Shown here: one piece after another, positions 1 through 13,206 of the stretch | Layout of the letters: each line of letters opens with the position of its first letter | Position numbering within the stretch: position 1 is the stretch's first letter | The notes under the pieces: generated by a model | What the model was told of the DNA's origin: nothing | The model's input: only the letters and a program-made list of their open reading frames with translations | The model's database searches: none | Program-made: the position numbers and the translations under genes | NCBI GenBank assembly: GCA_963970005.1 | Contig: CAXAMN010022662.1 | Location: forward strand, 723,173-787,172 | Reading direction: 5' to 3' | Origin: Durusdinium trenchii | Lineage: Eukaryota > Sar > Dinophyceae > Suessiales > Symbiodiniaceae | Length of the DNA: 64,000 nt

Positions 1-389
1 ACGATTGGCTACATTGTGATCACATGTGACCATGCACATTTCTCTGCCCTCTACCACTGCCTTTTGCAAACATGGATGTCACACAAATCCTAGAAAACGG
101 AGGTTTTACATTGTTGTCCAATATGTTTTTGAATATCCTCTTCTCAGCCTGTTATTCCTTCCGTGCATGCATTGCATGCAGATAGGAATCCTCAGGTTGA
201 ATCCAAGCAATTCTGGTGCGCTCAATCTTCTGTTGGCCTCCTGTTCCGACAATGCCAGGCTTCGTCCTGAAGCTGAAAGGGGAGCATGAAGTGAATTCAG
301 GAGCCTAAGAACTTTCCCACTGAACTGAACTGAAGTGATAAATCTGATAGTTTTGTCTTTCAGTTCGAATTTTTGAGGTCCACGTACGT

Positions 390-539
390 ATGGGCTCCAA
401 TGCTAGCACCCTCAGCCCACCTGGCCTTGTTGATGTTTTTCGCATCGAGAAGGTGCCCCTTCCCAACCACGAGGGCCTCAAGTCTGGACCCGAAGGGACT
501 AGTGCGTTCGGACGCTATGCTCGGTGGAGGCCATCGTAA
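390..539 (+). CDS. possible first exon with N-myristoylation-type start
   Basis: A short open frame starts with MGSNAS, which fits the N-myristoylation consensus (Gly2, Ser6), and continues as soluble-looking sequence (LVDVFRIEKVPLPNHEGLKS). The last 12 or so codons run into the dispersed GGAGGCCATCG repeat, so a real exon would end before or inside it; a GTAAGT donor-like string lies at about 536. No downstream exon could be joined and the family is not recognised. It may be a chance frame. Confidence 0.2.
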   Translation: MGSNASTLSPPGLVDVFRIEKVPLPNHEGLKSGPEGTSAFGRYARWRPS

Positions 540-1184
540 GTAGGTTGGAGGCCATCACTACTAGTAACAAGAAGCTACTATATAGTTGCTAAGGGCATTA
601 CTAGTATCACTAGTAGTAACAAGACACGAACATGTGGTGACTCGCATTTCGAGGGGCAGCCCCTGCACTGCAGCCACAGGGTAAAAAAGGATGTGAAGGA
701 ACGGTAAGTAAGGAAGTAAATATGTTCCACGACGTTGTACCCTTGCCGGACCACTCATCTAAAGCTAAATCTGTTTGCGCGTAGTGCAAAACAGTTGGTG
801 TTCTCTAGAGTCCGAACCTAAAAGCATTCCCTGCTTGCTCCACCAAAGCGAAGAAACAAGTGCAGTGTAAATGTGCTTGCGAAGGCATCACTGCCACAGC
901 GTCCAACAAAGTGATTGTCATTGCCGCGCCACCCCATGACAAAACCTCCACAATTGTCCACCCAGAAACAACTTTTGGCAAAGCAATAATGTATCAATAT
1001 GTATCATATCCAACTTCTGTACCTTTCCATCCCACATTCATGTAGAAACAATTCCACTCCACTCGGCCCTTTGGCAAAGGTTCATAAGCATCCGCAATCG
1101 TATCAACCGTTCATACCGCTCAACCCAAACCAGTGCTTGCAGAAGAAGTTAATTGAAAGAGCACCACCTCGGTAGCAATCATTT

Positions 1185-1320
1185 TAGCGGAGGCCATCGC
1201 TATTAGGTTCGAGGCCATCGCTACTAGGAACAAGAAGCTACTAGTAGCGTCTTGTTACTAGTAGTAGCAAAGGCCTCCCCCGTAGTAGCGATGGCCTCCC
1301 TAGTAGCGTCCTTCCTAGAA
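1185..1320. repeat. CTACTAG dispersed repeat cluster
   Basis: Typical block of the family that fills the host DNA here. Words such as GGTTGGAGGCCATCGCTACT, AGGAACAAGAAGCTACTAG and GCCTCCCTAGTAGCG occur back to back, in both orientations within 130 bp. Similar blocks lie at about 530-620, 3275-3425, 3565-3640, 4885-4995, 5585-5850, 6480-6660, 7145-7230, 7670-7865, 8700-8810, 11465-11625, 12075-12235, 12575-12675 and 13810-13880. No coding capacity. Confidence 0.85.
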
Positions 1321-1437
1321 GCAAAAAAGTCACTTGCTTTCACTCTTCAGTGGCCCTGGAGGTATCTGACATTACCCATTGCATTGGGCAATCAAGTGAT
1401 GACAAATCGCCAAGCCTGTGACCTCATGTGAGAAAAG

Positions 1438-1990
1438 TAGGAGAAATGTGGCTCAGTTGTCTGCTAGCTTTGGAGGGAACAATGCGCTCCAGTAGGCTTC
1501 CACCTTCAAGCTGGAGGTCGCAGAAAATAGTCCAAGTGAAAAGAAAAGCTGCATCAAACTTGTCAAACATCGCACCCTTCAGGAGCTCCATTGCCAAACA
1601 AACGGAGTCCTCGTGTGCAATGGACATCAACAAACATTAGTAATTACTCATTTTTCTAGCCATCGCTCTTAGGTTGGAGGCCATTCAACTTAGTTTGATT
1701 CAAATTCCCTTTTCGTATCCTCATCCTCAAAGACTTCGAAAAGTTTCACCACGTTGGGATGGTCCAGGCCTCAAAAGGAAATGAAAACGCTGACGTGAAG
1801 AGAGTCTTCCAAGTGCATTAGACCCATTTAACGTTTTGCTTAGTCCAAACACCTAACCCTCAAGGTTTCCTGTTCAGCAACACTGGAAGTAAACACTGCC
1901 CGCAGATTTACTCTCAATAAGAACAGCACGTAGCAACACGTCCACTTCTCGAACCTGAGAATCAATCCGTCCCGGCAAAGCTCTCTTTCG
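1438..1990 (-). CDS. Ser/Thr protein kinase, CAMK-like, N-lobe exons (partial gene)
   Basis: Four small exons join in phase. About 1930-1990 encodes RKRALPGRIDSQVREVDVLL (helix C region). 1720-1769 encodes the tail of LLRLDHPNVVKLFEVFEDE (subdomain IV). 1576-1609 encodes DSVCLAMELLKG (subdomain V and hinge). The exon starting at 1503 gives GGSLLERIV. The junctions use a GTGCTG donor with TGAG acceptor (phase 1), a GA-type donor (GATACG), and a GTGCGA donor with CTTGAAG acceptor (phase 1). The joined text matches a textbook kinase hinge (MELLKGGSLLERIV). The glycine loop, catalytic HRD and DFG exons were not found, so the gene is partial or broken here. A further exon-like block at 2290-2440 (minus, SLSKTQEDEARAAAMCRNAL) may be upstream coding sequence. 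The kinase call rests on motif recognition; substrate and regulation are unknown. Confidence 0.6.
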
Positions 1991-2599
1991 GCAACAAATA
2001 GTGCAAAGCATGTTCCAACCCCATGTCAAGAGAGATGGCCTCCAACCTAGAAGCGATGGGTCGCCTTATTTACACTGGCCTCTTCCTGCCGCCGTTTACT
2101 TCGCTCGATGATGGGATTGATGGTTTGCCTGTCCTCAGCTGCTCTAGCTATGCAAAATGCGAAAATGCAAATGGAAGCGAGAGCACCTCCTCATCTTCCA
2201 CGAGTAGCCTCTTTTTGGGAACCTAAGCAACAAAAATGAACAGTAGTATGAACGGTCAAACCTATCCGAAGTGGACACCCACAAAGCAAAATGGACTTGT
2301 TCAGCAGCCTTCGACTTCTTCTTCAGGGCTCTGAGCACCCTCCGGTTGCACGACACAATTGGTGCAGCATTGCAGTGCAGTGCATTGCGGCACATCGCCG
2401 CGGCCCTGGCCTCGTCTTCTTGTGTCTTGCTAAGAGAACCTACGTGAGTCAACATGAGAAACTGATGTTTGCATATGCACGAACATCCCAACTTCTGGTG
2501 CATCTCAGTAGAACGTTTCCCTTGTCCCGGAACGTCACCACATGTTTGGGTGCGCACGTTTACAAATGACAACATGATCAAATGAAACGTTCGTTGAAA

Positions 2600-5500
2600 C
2601 TACTAGTAACAAGAAGCTACTAGGGCCTGATTGGTGTCAAACACGACCCCCTTCATCTCTCAACCCGGGCACCTCTCCAAAAGAGCCAAAACCTGATGCC
2701 CAAAGGGGCCCAAAGCGACTGAAATCCGTTCCAAAAATCAAAATTAAAGTAAGTGACAAAGCTTGTTTGGTCCGAATATGAATTTGATGCAAAGCTGCCG
2801 ATTGGACGAGGTTTGAGCTCATACACCTGCAGGGGAAAGCAGGTAATGTGCACATTAATGAAGGCCATCGCTCTTAGGTTGGAGGCCATCGCTAGTAAAT
2901 TGGAGGCCATTGCTATGAGAAACAAACAAAAAGAACATGAAGAAAGGTCTAATATAGTTGGCCAGGCTGTTCAAGCACGCATAAGGGCAAGCCGGCCAGG
3001 CTTGCTTGCCTTACATTTTGGTATTGAACGGTCACACGTCCATCATCACAATCCGCTTTTACAATGTTGTTCAACGGGACGCGGGCTGTGAGATGCTCCA
3101 TTCGTTGAGGTACCTGCTTAAAAGCTACCCAATGAAACCCTTCAAATTACCTGTGCCGACTGACCTCGCATGGGCGCGGACGCACAAAAAGCACGTCAAC
3201 ACGAGCTGCGAGAGTTGGAGGAAAGTTGGATGGATGATGGAGGGGGGCGGAGAAGAGCATTCCAAAGGGAAATGATCAGCTACTAGTAACAAGTGCATCG
3301 CTACTAGTAACAAGTGCCTTACTAGTAGTAACAAAGAAGCTATTAGAAACAAGTGCCTTACTAGTAGCTTCTTTGCTCCTAGTAGCGATGGCCTCCAACC
3401 TACTAGCGATGGCCTAACTAAGAGCAGAGAGGAGCATCCCAAAGGGGAATGATCACACGTTGAATCATGGCATCTCGAGTATGACAAGCGTCATATGCTT
3501 CGCAGACTCCATGCCACCTCTCGGCTCGGCCAAGTAGCATGCTCGTTTCAAGCACACCCAGCTCAGGACTAGTAGCGTCCTTGCTCCTAGTAGCGATGGC
3601 AGGAGCCCCTAGTAGCGCCCTTGCTCCTAGAGCACTGGTCATGAGAGGGAACTTTCAGGTCTTTTGTGTTCCACTGGCATGCAAATGGACTTGCATAGCC
3701 GCATAGCCGCTCACAACGTTTGGTGAAAGGCTTTGAAGAAGAACTGCGAGATGTACAGGGCAGCGCAATGCCTTACCTCGTCTTGTTTTGCTGATTGTTG
3801 CTTTCCCTTCACCAATCTGATAATCTTGCACTCAAGCAGCACAATATATACCAAACACCCTTCCCGCTTTCATCCTCTTTCCCTTCCTGCTTCATTCCTT
3901 TCTGTTGTCAACAAACTTTGGAAAGTAATGTACTCGTTTCACATCTGCATGTGTTCTCTTTTCACTTTATGTCCTGAGAGTACACAAGAGTGAACAGCGG
4001 GCCTCTGCAGGGTCGAGTGGTGCTTGGTAACTTACACTGGCTCCAATTCCTGCGAACGGGTGCTGCTCATCGGAATTGTTTCACACCTTTCCATGCACCA
4101 TCAATGTTCCGGCCACCAAATGAACGCACTGCTGCTATTGCTCCTGCATCTACTCCTACTTGATTGCTTGGGATGGCTCCCCAAAGCTGTCCAGGTTTGC
4201 TTTGGCAACTGCTCAAATAACATTCATCCCACAGGCCACTGGTGGGATCCTGGGTCGGGGTCACTTGCAAGACCATCGGGTTGGTGCAGGGGTTCTCGGT
4301 TGGTTCGGAGACTGGCGGAACGGTGGGTGATGCTCCGCAGGGGTCAAGACAGTCTGTTTAGAATCGCGTTACCCCAATCCTGTCAAGGTGGGAAAGAAGG
4401 CATCTTGGCATGTTGGGCTATGCAGTTTGACTGGCAAAGGCTTTGGTGTCGGCTCCAGTTTTTGACTCTTGACAGTTCTTGTCGTCTTGCCCATGGAAAG
4501 ACCCAAGAGCTCCTCCAGTCATCCCATGGTAGCGAGTTACCAAGCCTGCCAGCCACAAGAATGCAGGATCTAAAGGTCTACAAACAATTGCAAAAGAAAG
4601 ACAAAAGGTCTAAAGGATAAAACACTAAGAAAAAAGGTCAAAAGAAAAACAGGAAGTAAGAAAAACAAATCAAAGGAACACAGAAATAAAAAATGTCTAC
4701 AGAAACAAGAACAGAACAATCTCAATCTTGAAGGTCTCAAGAAAGTAAACATGAAATCAAAGAAGCACTTGCAGCACTGATTCCAAGCCCATGACAACCA
4801 GGGCCAATCACGGGGGGGCGTCGCAATGGTTTTGGCCTTTGCTTTTCGCACAGCATGCGTGATCACTTGCGTGCACTTGTTCCTATAGTAGCTTCTAGCT
4901 ACTAGTAGCAATGGCCTCCAACCTACTAGGGATGGCCTCCGACCTAAGAGCGATGGCCTCCAACCTACTAGCTTCTTGTTCCTAGTAGCGATGCACTTGT
5001 ATTTCCTTGAAGACTCTGAAGGTTCCGACCGAGAACTACTGGCTGCCAGGCCATATTCCAATTTGGTCCAGTCCTAGGTGCACTTTCCAAGAAGTGTCAG
5101 AAAGCAGAAAGGAACAACATGCTTCAGGAAAATAAAGAGAAATAAAGAAACAAAGCAAAGGAAACCGGTCTAACGTCTAAAGGTCCAAGAAAAAAGGAAC
5201 ACAGCTGTACTGGGTCGATGTCGGTGAGGATATCCTCTTCTCTGCTGCCTGAGTGTCAAATCTAAAAATGGAAAACTGTCGTCATGACAAAACAAGAACC
5301 AGCAAGATTTGGCGAATCTTTTTCTTGTCTTCTGTGATGGGGCTATGGGTTTTGTTGTCTGCAAAAGGCTGTGGCGGAGCTCTGCTATGCTGCATGGGGC
5401 ATCGCATCTTCCAACGCCTGAGGCATCAACGGAGCTGCAGCATTTTCTTGCTCGGAAACTATCAAATGACTTTTAATTTTTTGAGGAGTCCGAGGAGTAA

Positions 5501-8500
5501 GCATTTGGGCGCACGGTCGCAAATCTCATCTCCCTGGCAGATCCATCACCGTGGAGAAAATGAAAGACTGAACATCAAAACATGCTACTAGGGGCTCCTG
5601 GCCTTACTACTAGGAGCAAGGAAGCTACTAGGGGCTCCTGGCATCGCGACTAGGAGCAAGGACGCTACTAGGGGCTCCAAAACATGCTGGGAGTTCCGCG
5701 GAATGTTTGGGGCCATAAGGGCCGTACGGGTGACTGCCTCGATACCGTGATACAGTGTAACAAGACCATTAGGTTGGAGGCCATCGCTCTTAGGTTGGAG
5801 GCCATCGCTAGTAAATTGGAGACCATCGCTTCTAGGTTTGGGGCCATAAGGGCCGTTCGGGTGAGTCAAGACGGTGCTTTGAGGACCACACTCTGATGGC
5901 AAAGGTTCGAACCCATGCTGCCATGGCGGGCTACCACTCGGTCTCATTACTCTCATTTGCTACTTTGACCATATTAATATTTGCATTATGTGAACTGCCA
6001 CCAAGGTTGCTGCAACTTGCAAAATCTTGAAATGCACGTGGTTTCTTTGAGGCAAAGTTCCCGAATGATTTGTTGAATAAAGATTCAAACATACGGCATC
6101 CTCAAACTGCTTTGCAGCCTGCAGCCTGCAGCGCGAAAAATCTGATGCAAGGCCGGATAAAGCAAGAGAACATACTGTTTTACAACAATGTTTTTCAGAA
6201 AGGCTTCTAAAGAAAAGAAGGGAGTTACAAAAAGTCATGAGCAAGTTAAGAAGCAGTCAGGAACCGACACGATTGGAGAAACCAAAGGTCACCAAGCCAT
6301 TCAGCTGATTCAGCTTGGGTGAGAAAACCAATTCAGCCAGGAAATGTGCAGGAACATGAGTCAAGAAAGCTGTGGGCCAGCAAGCAACCCAAACGCGGAA
6401 GGCGCGCCGACTGATTCAAGTTCTGCGAATGCGAGGCCTTGCAGGCCGTGTAGCGGGCAAGCTCCTGAAATCCATCCTTGAAACAGTTCTCCTGCTTCGA
6501 GCGTCCTTGCTCCGTTCGTAGCGATGCCCTCTAGTAGTATGGCCAGGAGCCCCAAATAGCTTCTAGCTCCTAGCGATGCCAGGAGCCCCAAGTAGCGTCC
6601 TTGCTCCTAGCAGCGATGCCCTTTGTTACTAGTCATTAGCATCCTTGTTCCTAGTACTCGCACTGCTGGTGGCAAACTGGTACCTCTGCATTGCTGGTGT
6701 AGTTGTGTCAGGCTAACAACGGCCTGTTTTCATTGCCCTAATGTCTAATAGCTTCTTGTTACTAGTAGCGATGCACTTGTTTCTAATAGCTTCTTGTTTC
6801 TTGTAGAATAATGCAATGTGTTGCTAATGATGCCGCCAACATTTTGCTTGTAAGATGTGTGTGCCAGTCTATTTGGGCGGGAACTTGTGTTACAGTTGGC
6901 GTCAAGGCATCAAGCTGAGTGTTCAAGGTCCGACGCTCAAACAATTGTGTGCCACTTGAGCATTTCGTACAGGAGAAAAAACCATGGAGATTCAGCGGCA
7001 CATACAAAAACATCTGACTCTGGAGGCGCCACTTCACACGTGATGTGTTTCGATAAACATGTTTGATCACCATGGACGGCCCCAACTGCCATATCACAGT
7101 GACCTCTTCACAGTGGCCTCGAGAATGTGCTTCTGTTCAATTTGTCCTAGTAGCGATGACGGGAGCCCCTAGTAGCGTCCTTGCTCCTAGTAGTAAGGCC
7201 AGGAGCCCCTAGTGGCTTCTTGCTTCTATGAGTTTTGTCTCAACTATTTAGTTACTTTGTCTCGTGCGGATGGCTTCACTGGACATACCAAAGTTCTACG
7301 AGGCACGTCGTTGGAATGTGAGTCCCTTCAGATCGTGACTGTCCAAATTCCCAAAGTCCAAGACAGGAAAGCTTTCAAGATATAAACAGAAAGGAAAAAG
7401 AAAGGTCTAAAGCTTCAAAATAAAAATGCCTTTACAAACAATCTGTATAAAAATTGGTGATGATAGTTAAAGTGAGCTGAAGTCATGTACAACATGTACA
7501 ACCCCAAACGACAGCGCACCGTCAGCCACACTCAATCGCAATAACGGATAATTTCTCGTTTGCACGATATCCAATTGGCTCGGAGCTTCTTGCCAATGGC
7601 TCGGCCATAAAGCAAGGACGGTGATACATGGCCTGTCCACTACCTCCAATTGGGAGGATAATGAACAAATTCTTGTTTCTAATAGCTTCTTGTTACTACT
7701 AGTAAGGCACTTGTTACTAGAAGCGATGCACTTGTTCCTAATAGCTTATTGTTTCTATCTATTTACTGTTTCTACTGCTTCTTGCTCCTAGTAGTAAGGC
7801 CAGGAGCCCCTAGTAGCGTCCTTGCTCCTAGTAGCGATGCCCTTTGCTCCTAGTAGCTTCTTGTTCCAAACACGTGGCCTTGAGAAAGCAACCAAATCTG
7901 TCAAGATGATTCCCATCGATGATACTTTTTTCCTGGAAAAGAGCAACATGTGATTTCGTATATTGGTGTTGAAAACATTGCCAAACATTGAACTGCCCAA
8001 CCTTAGACTTGAGAACAGAATCCCTTTCTAGAGCGTCTGATATCTTCAGTCATCCATCAGAGAAGCAGGAGCCTGTCAAATAAGGATGAAGTTTAACAAC
8101 GTTGTGTTGAATCTGCGAAAAACAACAAAGACATAAAGAAGAAAGGACAAAAGGCCCAAACATCTGACGAAAAGAACACAAAACACATGTAGACAAATGA
8201 AAGGACTAGGCACAAACGCTGCACAAATTCCCACCGTGGCCACAGGATGCTTCTTTGCCCCGTTGAGGTATTTAGCACCTTGGCATTTTGTTTGCTCCTT
8301 CCTTCACCTTTTTCCTGTGTTTTGTCTTGTCGCCTTTCTTTCTTGGTTACACCTTTGAGACCTTGTTGTCTTCCCTTCTTACTTTTATGTTCTTTCTCTT
8401 GGTCACCTTTTTTTCCAATCTACTGCTAGCGATGGCCTCTACCCTAGAAGCGATGGCCTCCAACCTAATATTGATGGCATTGATGGCCTCCTCGAGACTG

Positions 8501-9477
8501 TTTTTGTTCCTTTCATGTTTCACCATGTATGATGAAATCTAGTCGGCAGGCCAAGTCACGGAAGGAATCACCAAATGGTTCAGGTCCAGCTCGTGAACCA
8601 TAATTCTGACCACACAGACATGTCTGTAACATTCGAACTCCAAGCACTGTGCAATGATAAATTGCACTTAAGTCTAATTAAATTCTATTTATGTATAGTT
8701 TCTACTAGCTTCTTGCTCCTAGTAGTGAGGCCAGGAGCCCCTAGTAGCGTCCTTGCTCCTAGGCTCCTAGTAGCGATGCCCTTTGCTCCGAGTAGCTACT
8801 TGCAATGCTTGATGATTTATTTGATCAAAGTTCAGCTCAGTATAGGTGGTCATGAAAATCATCAACGCAATAAGTGCCAGTGCCATCAAGCATTGCAAGA
8901 AAGTTTGATGATTGAGAAAAATTGAGATAAAAACGTAAAGGAACGCACACATTATCGCTTGCTTGAACCTTCTTTTGTGACGACGCGTTGGTCGCTTGCT
9001 TTCAATGAGTGGCTAGTAAAATGCCATGGCGACGGAAGAGTGATGGTGTTGGAGTTGGATTCGTTTTCTCAGTATTTTGACAAGGTATTTGAAGGGTGGA
9101 ATCGTGTCAAACATGTGTGAAGGAATCCCAGTATTTGGTACGTTGGCAACACTTCAAACATGTTTAGACCGGCTTCCTTACAAACTGAGCAAGTCCAGGT
9201 TCAGGTTGAGTACTGTACTCCTTTGTGTGTCAGTCTCTCTTTTCGGCAAGGCAAAAACAAGTTAGTGCTAACTCCTTGTTTATTGCGAGCCACGGCAACA
9301 CCGATATGAAGCCGTTGTTTTGTTGGTCATGTTGGCACGTGGATTACTCACGCATTTCACACTATCCGCCACAAGCACCGACAGTCAGGAGACTTTGCCC
9401 ATACTGTTTCAGTTACTGTACTTGGGGTGATGCGGTGGGGAACTGGCTGGGACAGGGCTTCTTGGTTCTGACGGAAT
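2600..9477. other. repeat-rich host intergenic DNA
   Basis: I see no gene I can support here. The stretch holds many CTACTAG-family blocks, A-rich tracts with the word AAGGTCTAAAG (4575-4760, 5140-5200, 7380-7430) and pyrimidine-rich tracts (8290-8420). Several open frames exceed 60 codons (for example 4024-4620 plus), but none shows a domain, codon bias or phase-consistent splice partners. Isolated exons of host genes could be hidden here. Confidence 0.5.
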
Positions 9478-9725
9478 ATGTAGCTAGTAACAATGTTCGC
9501 TACTAGGGGCTCCTGGCATCGCTACTAGGAGCAAGGACGCTACTAGGGGCTCCTGGCCGCAAGGACGCTACTAGGGGCTCCTGGCATCGCTACTAGGAGC
9601 AAGGACGCTACTAGGGGCTCCTGGCCGCAAGGACGCTACTAGGGGCTCCTGGCCGTACTGAGCAAGGACGCTACTAGGGCTCCTGGCCGTACTACTAGGA
9701 GCAAGGATGCTACTAGGAGCTTAAT
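9478..9725. repeat. tandem array of the CTACTAGGGGCTCCTGGC repeat
   Basis: Six or seven head-to-tail copies of a 35-50 bp unit made of GCTACTAGGGGCTCCTGGC followed by ATCGCTACTAGGAGCAAGGAC, with internal deletions (units ending in CCGCAAGGACG or CCGTACTGAGC). This is the densest local array of the family and probably a seed of its expansion. Confidence 0.85.
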
Positions 9726-12700
9726 GCTCTGTTTGTTTCAGTCAGTGCAAAGATCCGTCGACCCTGCGGCTTGGGCGGGGAGCACACCCCCAGATCTTTT
9801 GCCATGCCAATTTGGGGGCCTTGTGTGGGGCGTGCTCTATGCTTCAGTTTGCCTCTGTATTTCGGCCCTGGTTCTGTGGCGAAAAAGCAATTGCGTGGGA
9901 CCTGATGAGGGCAAGGTCAGAAGAAATGTCAGATATTGATGTGTAATAAAGTTTCTTCTTCTGCACTTTCCAAGGATCTCTAAAGTTCTTCATTTCTGGC
10001 AGATCTATCTTTGCTTGTTGCAAGAGCATGTCCTTTCGCGACTCCCCATCTCGTTCAGCGTCTGCCACTCTGCTTCCGTTTCTCGAGCGCTTCAATCGAG
10101 CGCTTCAATCACACAAGTGGCTCTTTGACAAACACATTCTCAGTCACTGAGTCCTTCATCGCTGAGTATGTTCTCCTTTGGCGTTCAAGTTTCTATTCAG
10201 TCAGCCTTTGTTGCTGTCCTTGTTTCCTTTGTCTTTGCGAGAGTCGATTCGTCCAAGTCCGCCTCTTTGTCGTGGTTCTGGCGGATTCTGCTTGTTGTTG
10301 AACATAATTCGACAACTTGTGCAACTACGGGCTTGCACAAGGTCAGTTGGACACACTCCCGCGTGCACCTGTGTTCCTCTCACACCAACTTAGAAGTTTC
10401 ATTTCACAAATGGGGATACGTCGGCCAAGGCTCTTTATGGTCTCCCTGAATCGTCAAGCACCTCTCCACTGTTTTCCGGGTTCGATTCATGCCTAGGACG
10501 CCTTTCGTCCTTGAGTCCAAACAAACAGCAAACCGTTGCAAATGTAGTGACTACCTAGTAGCTTCTTGTTCCTAATAGCTTCTTGTTACTACTACGTAGT
10601 AAGGCACTTGTTACTAGAAGCGATGCACTTGTTCCTAGTAGCTTCTTGTTCCTCCTTGTAAGTCTCGTTGCTATCCAAAATATCAAAAAGAAAGGCTGCG
10701 CGCAATCAAACGCTCTGAGGTTGGAGGCCAAACGGCAAGTGGTTCTCAAGGCTTCCTGCCTTTTTGGCCGCCACTCCCCTCAGCATTGGGACATTCTTCT
10801 GGCAGCCGATGCTCTTCAAATCCCTGCAGGTTGCGCATTTGTTTAGCTGACAGCATGTCGTTTGATCTTTTGACTTATGTCCTTTCTTTTCACCTATTAT
10901 GTTTCCATGTGTGCGTTTTCATTTCAAATCATTGTTCTTTTTATCCTTCTCTCTTGGCTACCCATGCTTCACAGAAATTGGCAAGCTGTTTCCCTCCAAT
11001 ATCCCGTTTTTTCTCACTTGTGAAAGTGTTACAAAAAAGTATGTTTAAAAAATGTGTATTCAAAAGAGTTCCTCGAAAGGCTTGTGTTGCAGACGTCTTT
11101 TTCGACATGCGAGTCGATGTTCAGCACCTTAGCCGGTGTTCAGCCTGTCGATCCATGATAAACCTCAGAGGCTGGAATGTGAATGTTGCAACGATGTAAA
11201 ACATAGAAAAAACAGTTTAAAAAAACACACATTTTGAAAAAAGGGATTGCAAAAAGAAAGGTAAGGCCCTTTGAAAAGGGAATTCTATACCCTAACCATC
11301 CCTTCTGCAGCTTTGACGACTTCCTTTTCTTTTGCTGTTTCTTGCCTTTCATGTCGACTTCTTTTGCAACATCATCTGAAGCTGATTTGAAGCTCCCTCG
11401 TCGCTGTTGGGACTCTGGCAGGGTCCGATCCACTTTCGGATGCCCCGTCCAAACCTGCGTTTTAGGTTGGAGACCATCGCTAGTAGGAGCAAGGACGCTA
11501 CTAGGGGCGCTCCTGGCCTTACTACTATAGGAACAAGAAGCTACTATTACTAGTAACAAAGGGCATCGCTACTAACTAGGAGCAAGAAGCTTTTAGGTTT
11601 GAGGCCATCGCTAGCCGCTAGTAGGTTGTTGTCAAAACAAAGAGACCAGGAACAGCACCGTCCGTACGGAACAGGAACAGCGACGTCGGAACTACTCAAC
11701 TACGAGTCAAGAATGGAGCTCTCAAAGCAGGATTTCGATTCAACTTTGTACCTCCAAGTGCCTACCCTGACAATGTAATTCAAAGAGTTTGTTTTGTTTG
11801 GGCGCAGCTGCAGACTTTGTTTCCAATGGCTTTCAAGTTCTTCCAAAAGCCATTGCAATCCACTCTAGGGCCATAATAGGAAGTTCTTGATGCACTTGTC
11901 AAGAGAAGCACTTCACTAGCATGGAATTTAGATAAAAAGCACTGAACGTGCTACAGGCCCCCATTGCAGCTCTGGCGGAACCTGCTTGTTGAACTCGCCG
12001 TTGCAATTCTCCTCACCAGGCGGACGGCACATCGTACGACCCACTTCATCATACTTCATCCAACTTCATCTCCTGTAGGGGCTCCTGGCCTTACTACTAG
12101 GAGCAAGGACGCTACTAGGGGCTCCTGGCATCGCTACTAGGAGCAAGAACGCTACTAGGGGCGCTCCTGGCCTTAATACTAGTAGTAAGCTACTAGGAAC
12201 AAGGCCATCGCTGCTAGTAACAAGGGCATCGCTGCTACTTCATCTCCTGTATATGCGGAGGAATGGTGACGGTTCCAACAGAGTTGCGCCGCAAGTGTAC
12301 GTAGCGGGGCCTCACCAAGTCAGCGGACTGTTGGGCTGCTTAGGAACAAGGCCACAAAGCTCGCTTCTTGTTCCTAGTAGTAAGGCCTCAAAAGTATTCC
12401 AACCAAAACACAGAGACAGGGCCCCAAAACGCCAAACCATCCTACACCCACCAAGACATGGGGGCCACTCCGGTCGCCACTCCCCTTCCTTCGCACTGTT
12501 CTCACTATTCGTTGATCATCGAGGCCATGGCCCAGGCTCTTCCATAGCCCTCTTCAAAAAGGTTTGCTCCTTCGCTACTAGCAAAGGGCATCGCTACAAG
12601 GAGCAAGGACGCTACTAGGGGCTCCTGGCATCGCTACTAGTAACAAGAAGCTACTAGGGGCTCCTAGCATCTATATACTTCGCAACGGAGAAGAACAGCA

Positions 12701-13206
12701 CTTTTGCGTCCACGCGTCCGCTCGGCCATCACTTGGTTCTTGCTTGGGGAGGTAAGCGAGCCAACAAGTAAAGAGTAAGAAGTAGCTTAAGTAGCTAAGT
12801 ACTACGATGGGCTCCAACCTAATATGACGCAAAAGGGCTCAGGTTCAATTAATCGCGATGGCCTTCCAACCTCATAGCAAACTATATTTAACCGCTCTTC
12901 CTTGTCATTGTCTTTGTTTCTAATAGCGATGGCCTCCACCTACTAGTGATGGCCTCCAACCCAATAGGACGCATTTTTGGGCATCACATGGCATCCCACG
13001 GTGACACCTCGATGACATCCAGCGTCAATTCGGCGAAGTATCTGCAAAGCGTCATTCTGTTCGCTGTGTTGACATTCTTTCAAGCTGCTGACATTCTTGC
13101 AAATGGGTGGAAACTCTCAAGGTCACTTGGCAAACAGCTCGTCTCCACCTTCTGAAGCAACCCTGCGAAAGCTCAAACATGAAAGGGGCAATGGCATGCT
13201 GAATCA
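9726..13206. other. host intergenic DNA with repeats, no supported gene
   Basis: Contains further CTACTAG-family blocks (10555-10660, 11465-11625, 12075-12235, 12575-12675, 12805-12965). A plus-strand frame at 9724-9939 holds a hydrophobic run (FGGLVWGVLYASVCLCISAL) and could be an exon of a membrane protein, but no partner exon was found. A plus-strand block at 9290-9480 with two CxxC pairs (CWSCW, CPYCF) is equally unproven. Confidence 0.4.

Noticed and set aside
4024-4620. 198-codon plus-strand open frame
   Set aside because: Low-complexity Leu run, no domain, no splice partners, ends in an A-rich tract; alternative frames look equally good.
5895-5925. GGTTCGAACCC, resembling a tRNA B box
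   Set aside because: No matching acceptor, D or anticodon arms on either strand; the 10-bp core is a chance palindrome.
8247-8542. Hydrophobic plus-strand frames resembling a membrane protein
   Set aside because: Derived from a pyrimidine-rich tract that codes Phe/Leu/Ser by composition and running into the dispersed repeat.
9478-9725. Regular repeats that could suggest a CRISPR array
   Set aside because: There are no unique spacers of constant length; units are contiguous copies of a dispersed eukaryotic repeat and no cas genes are present.
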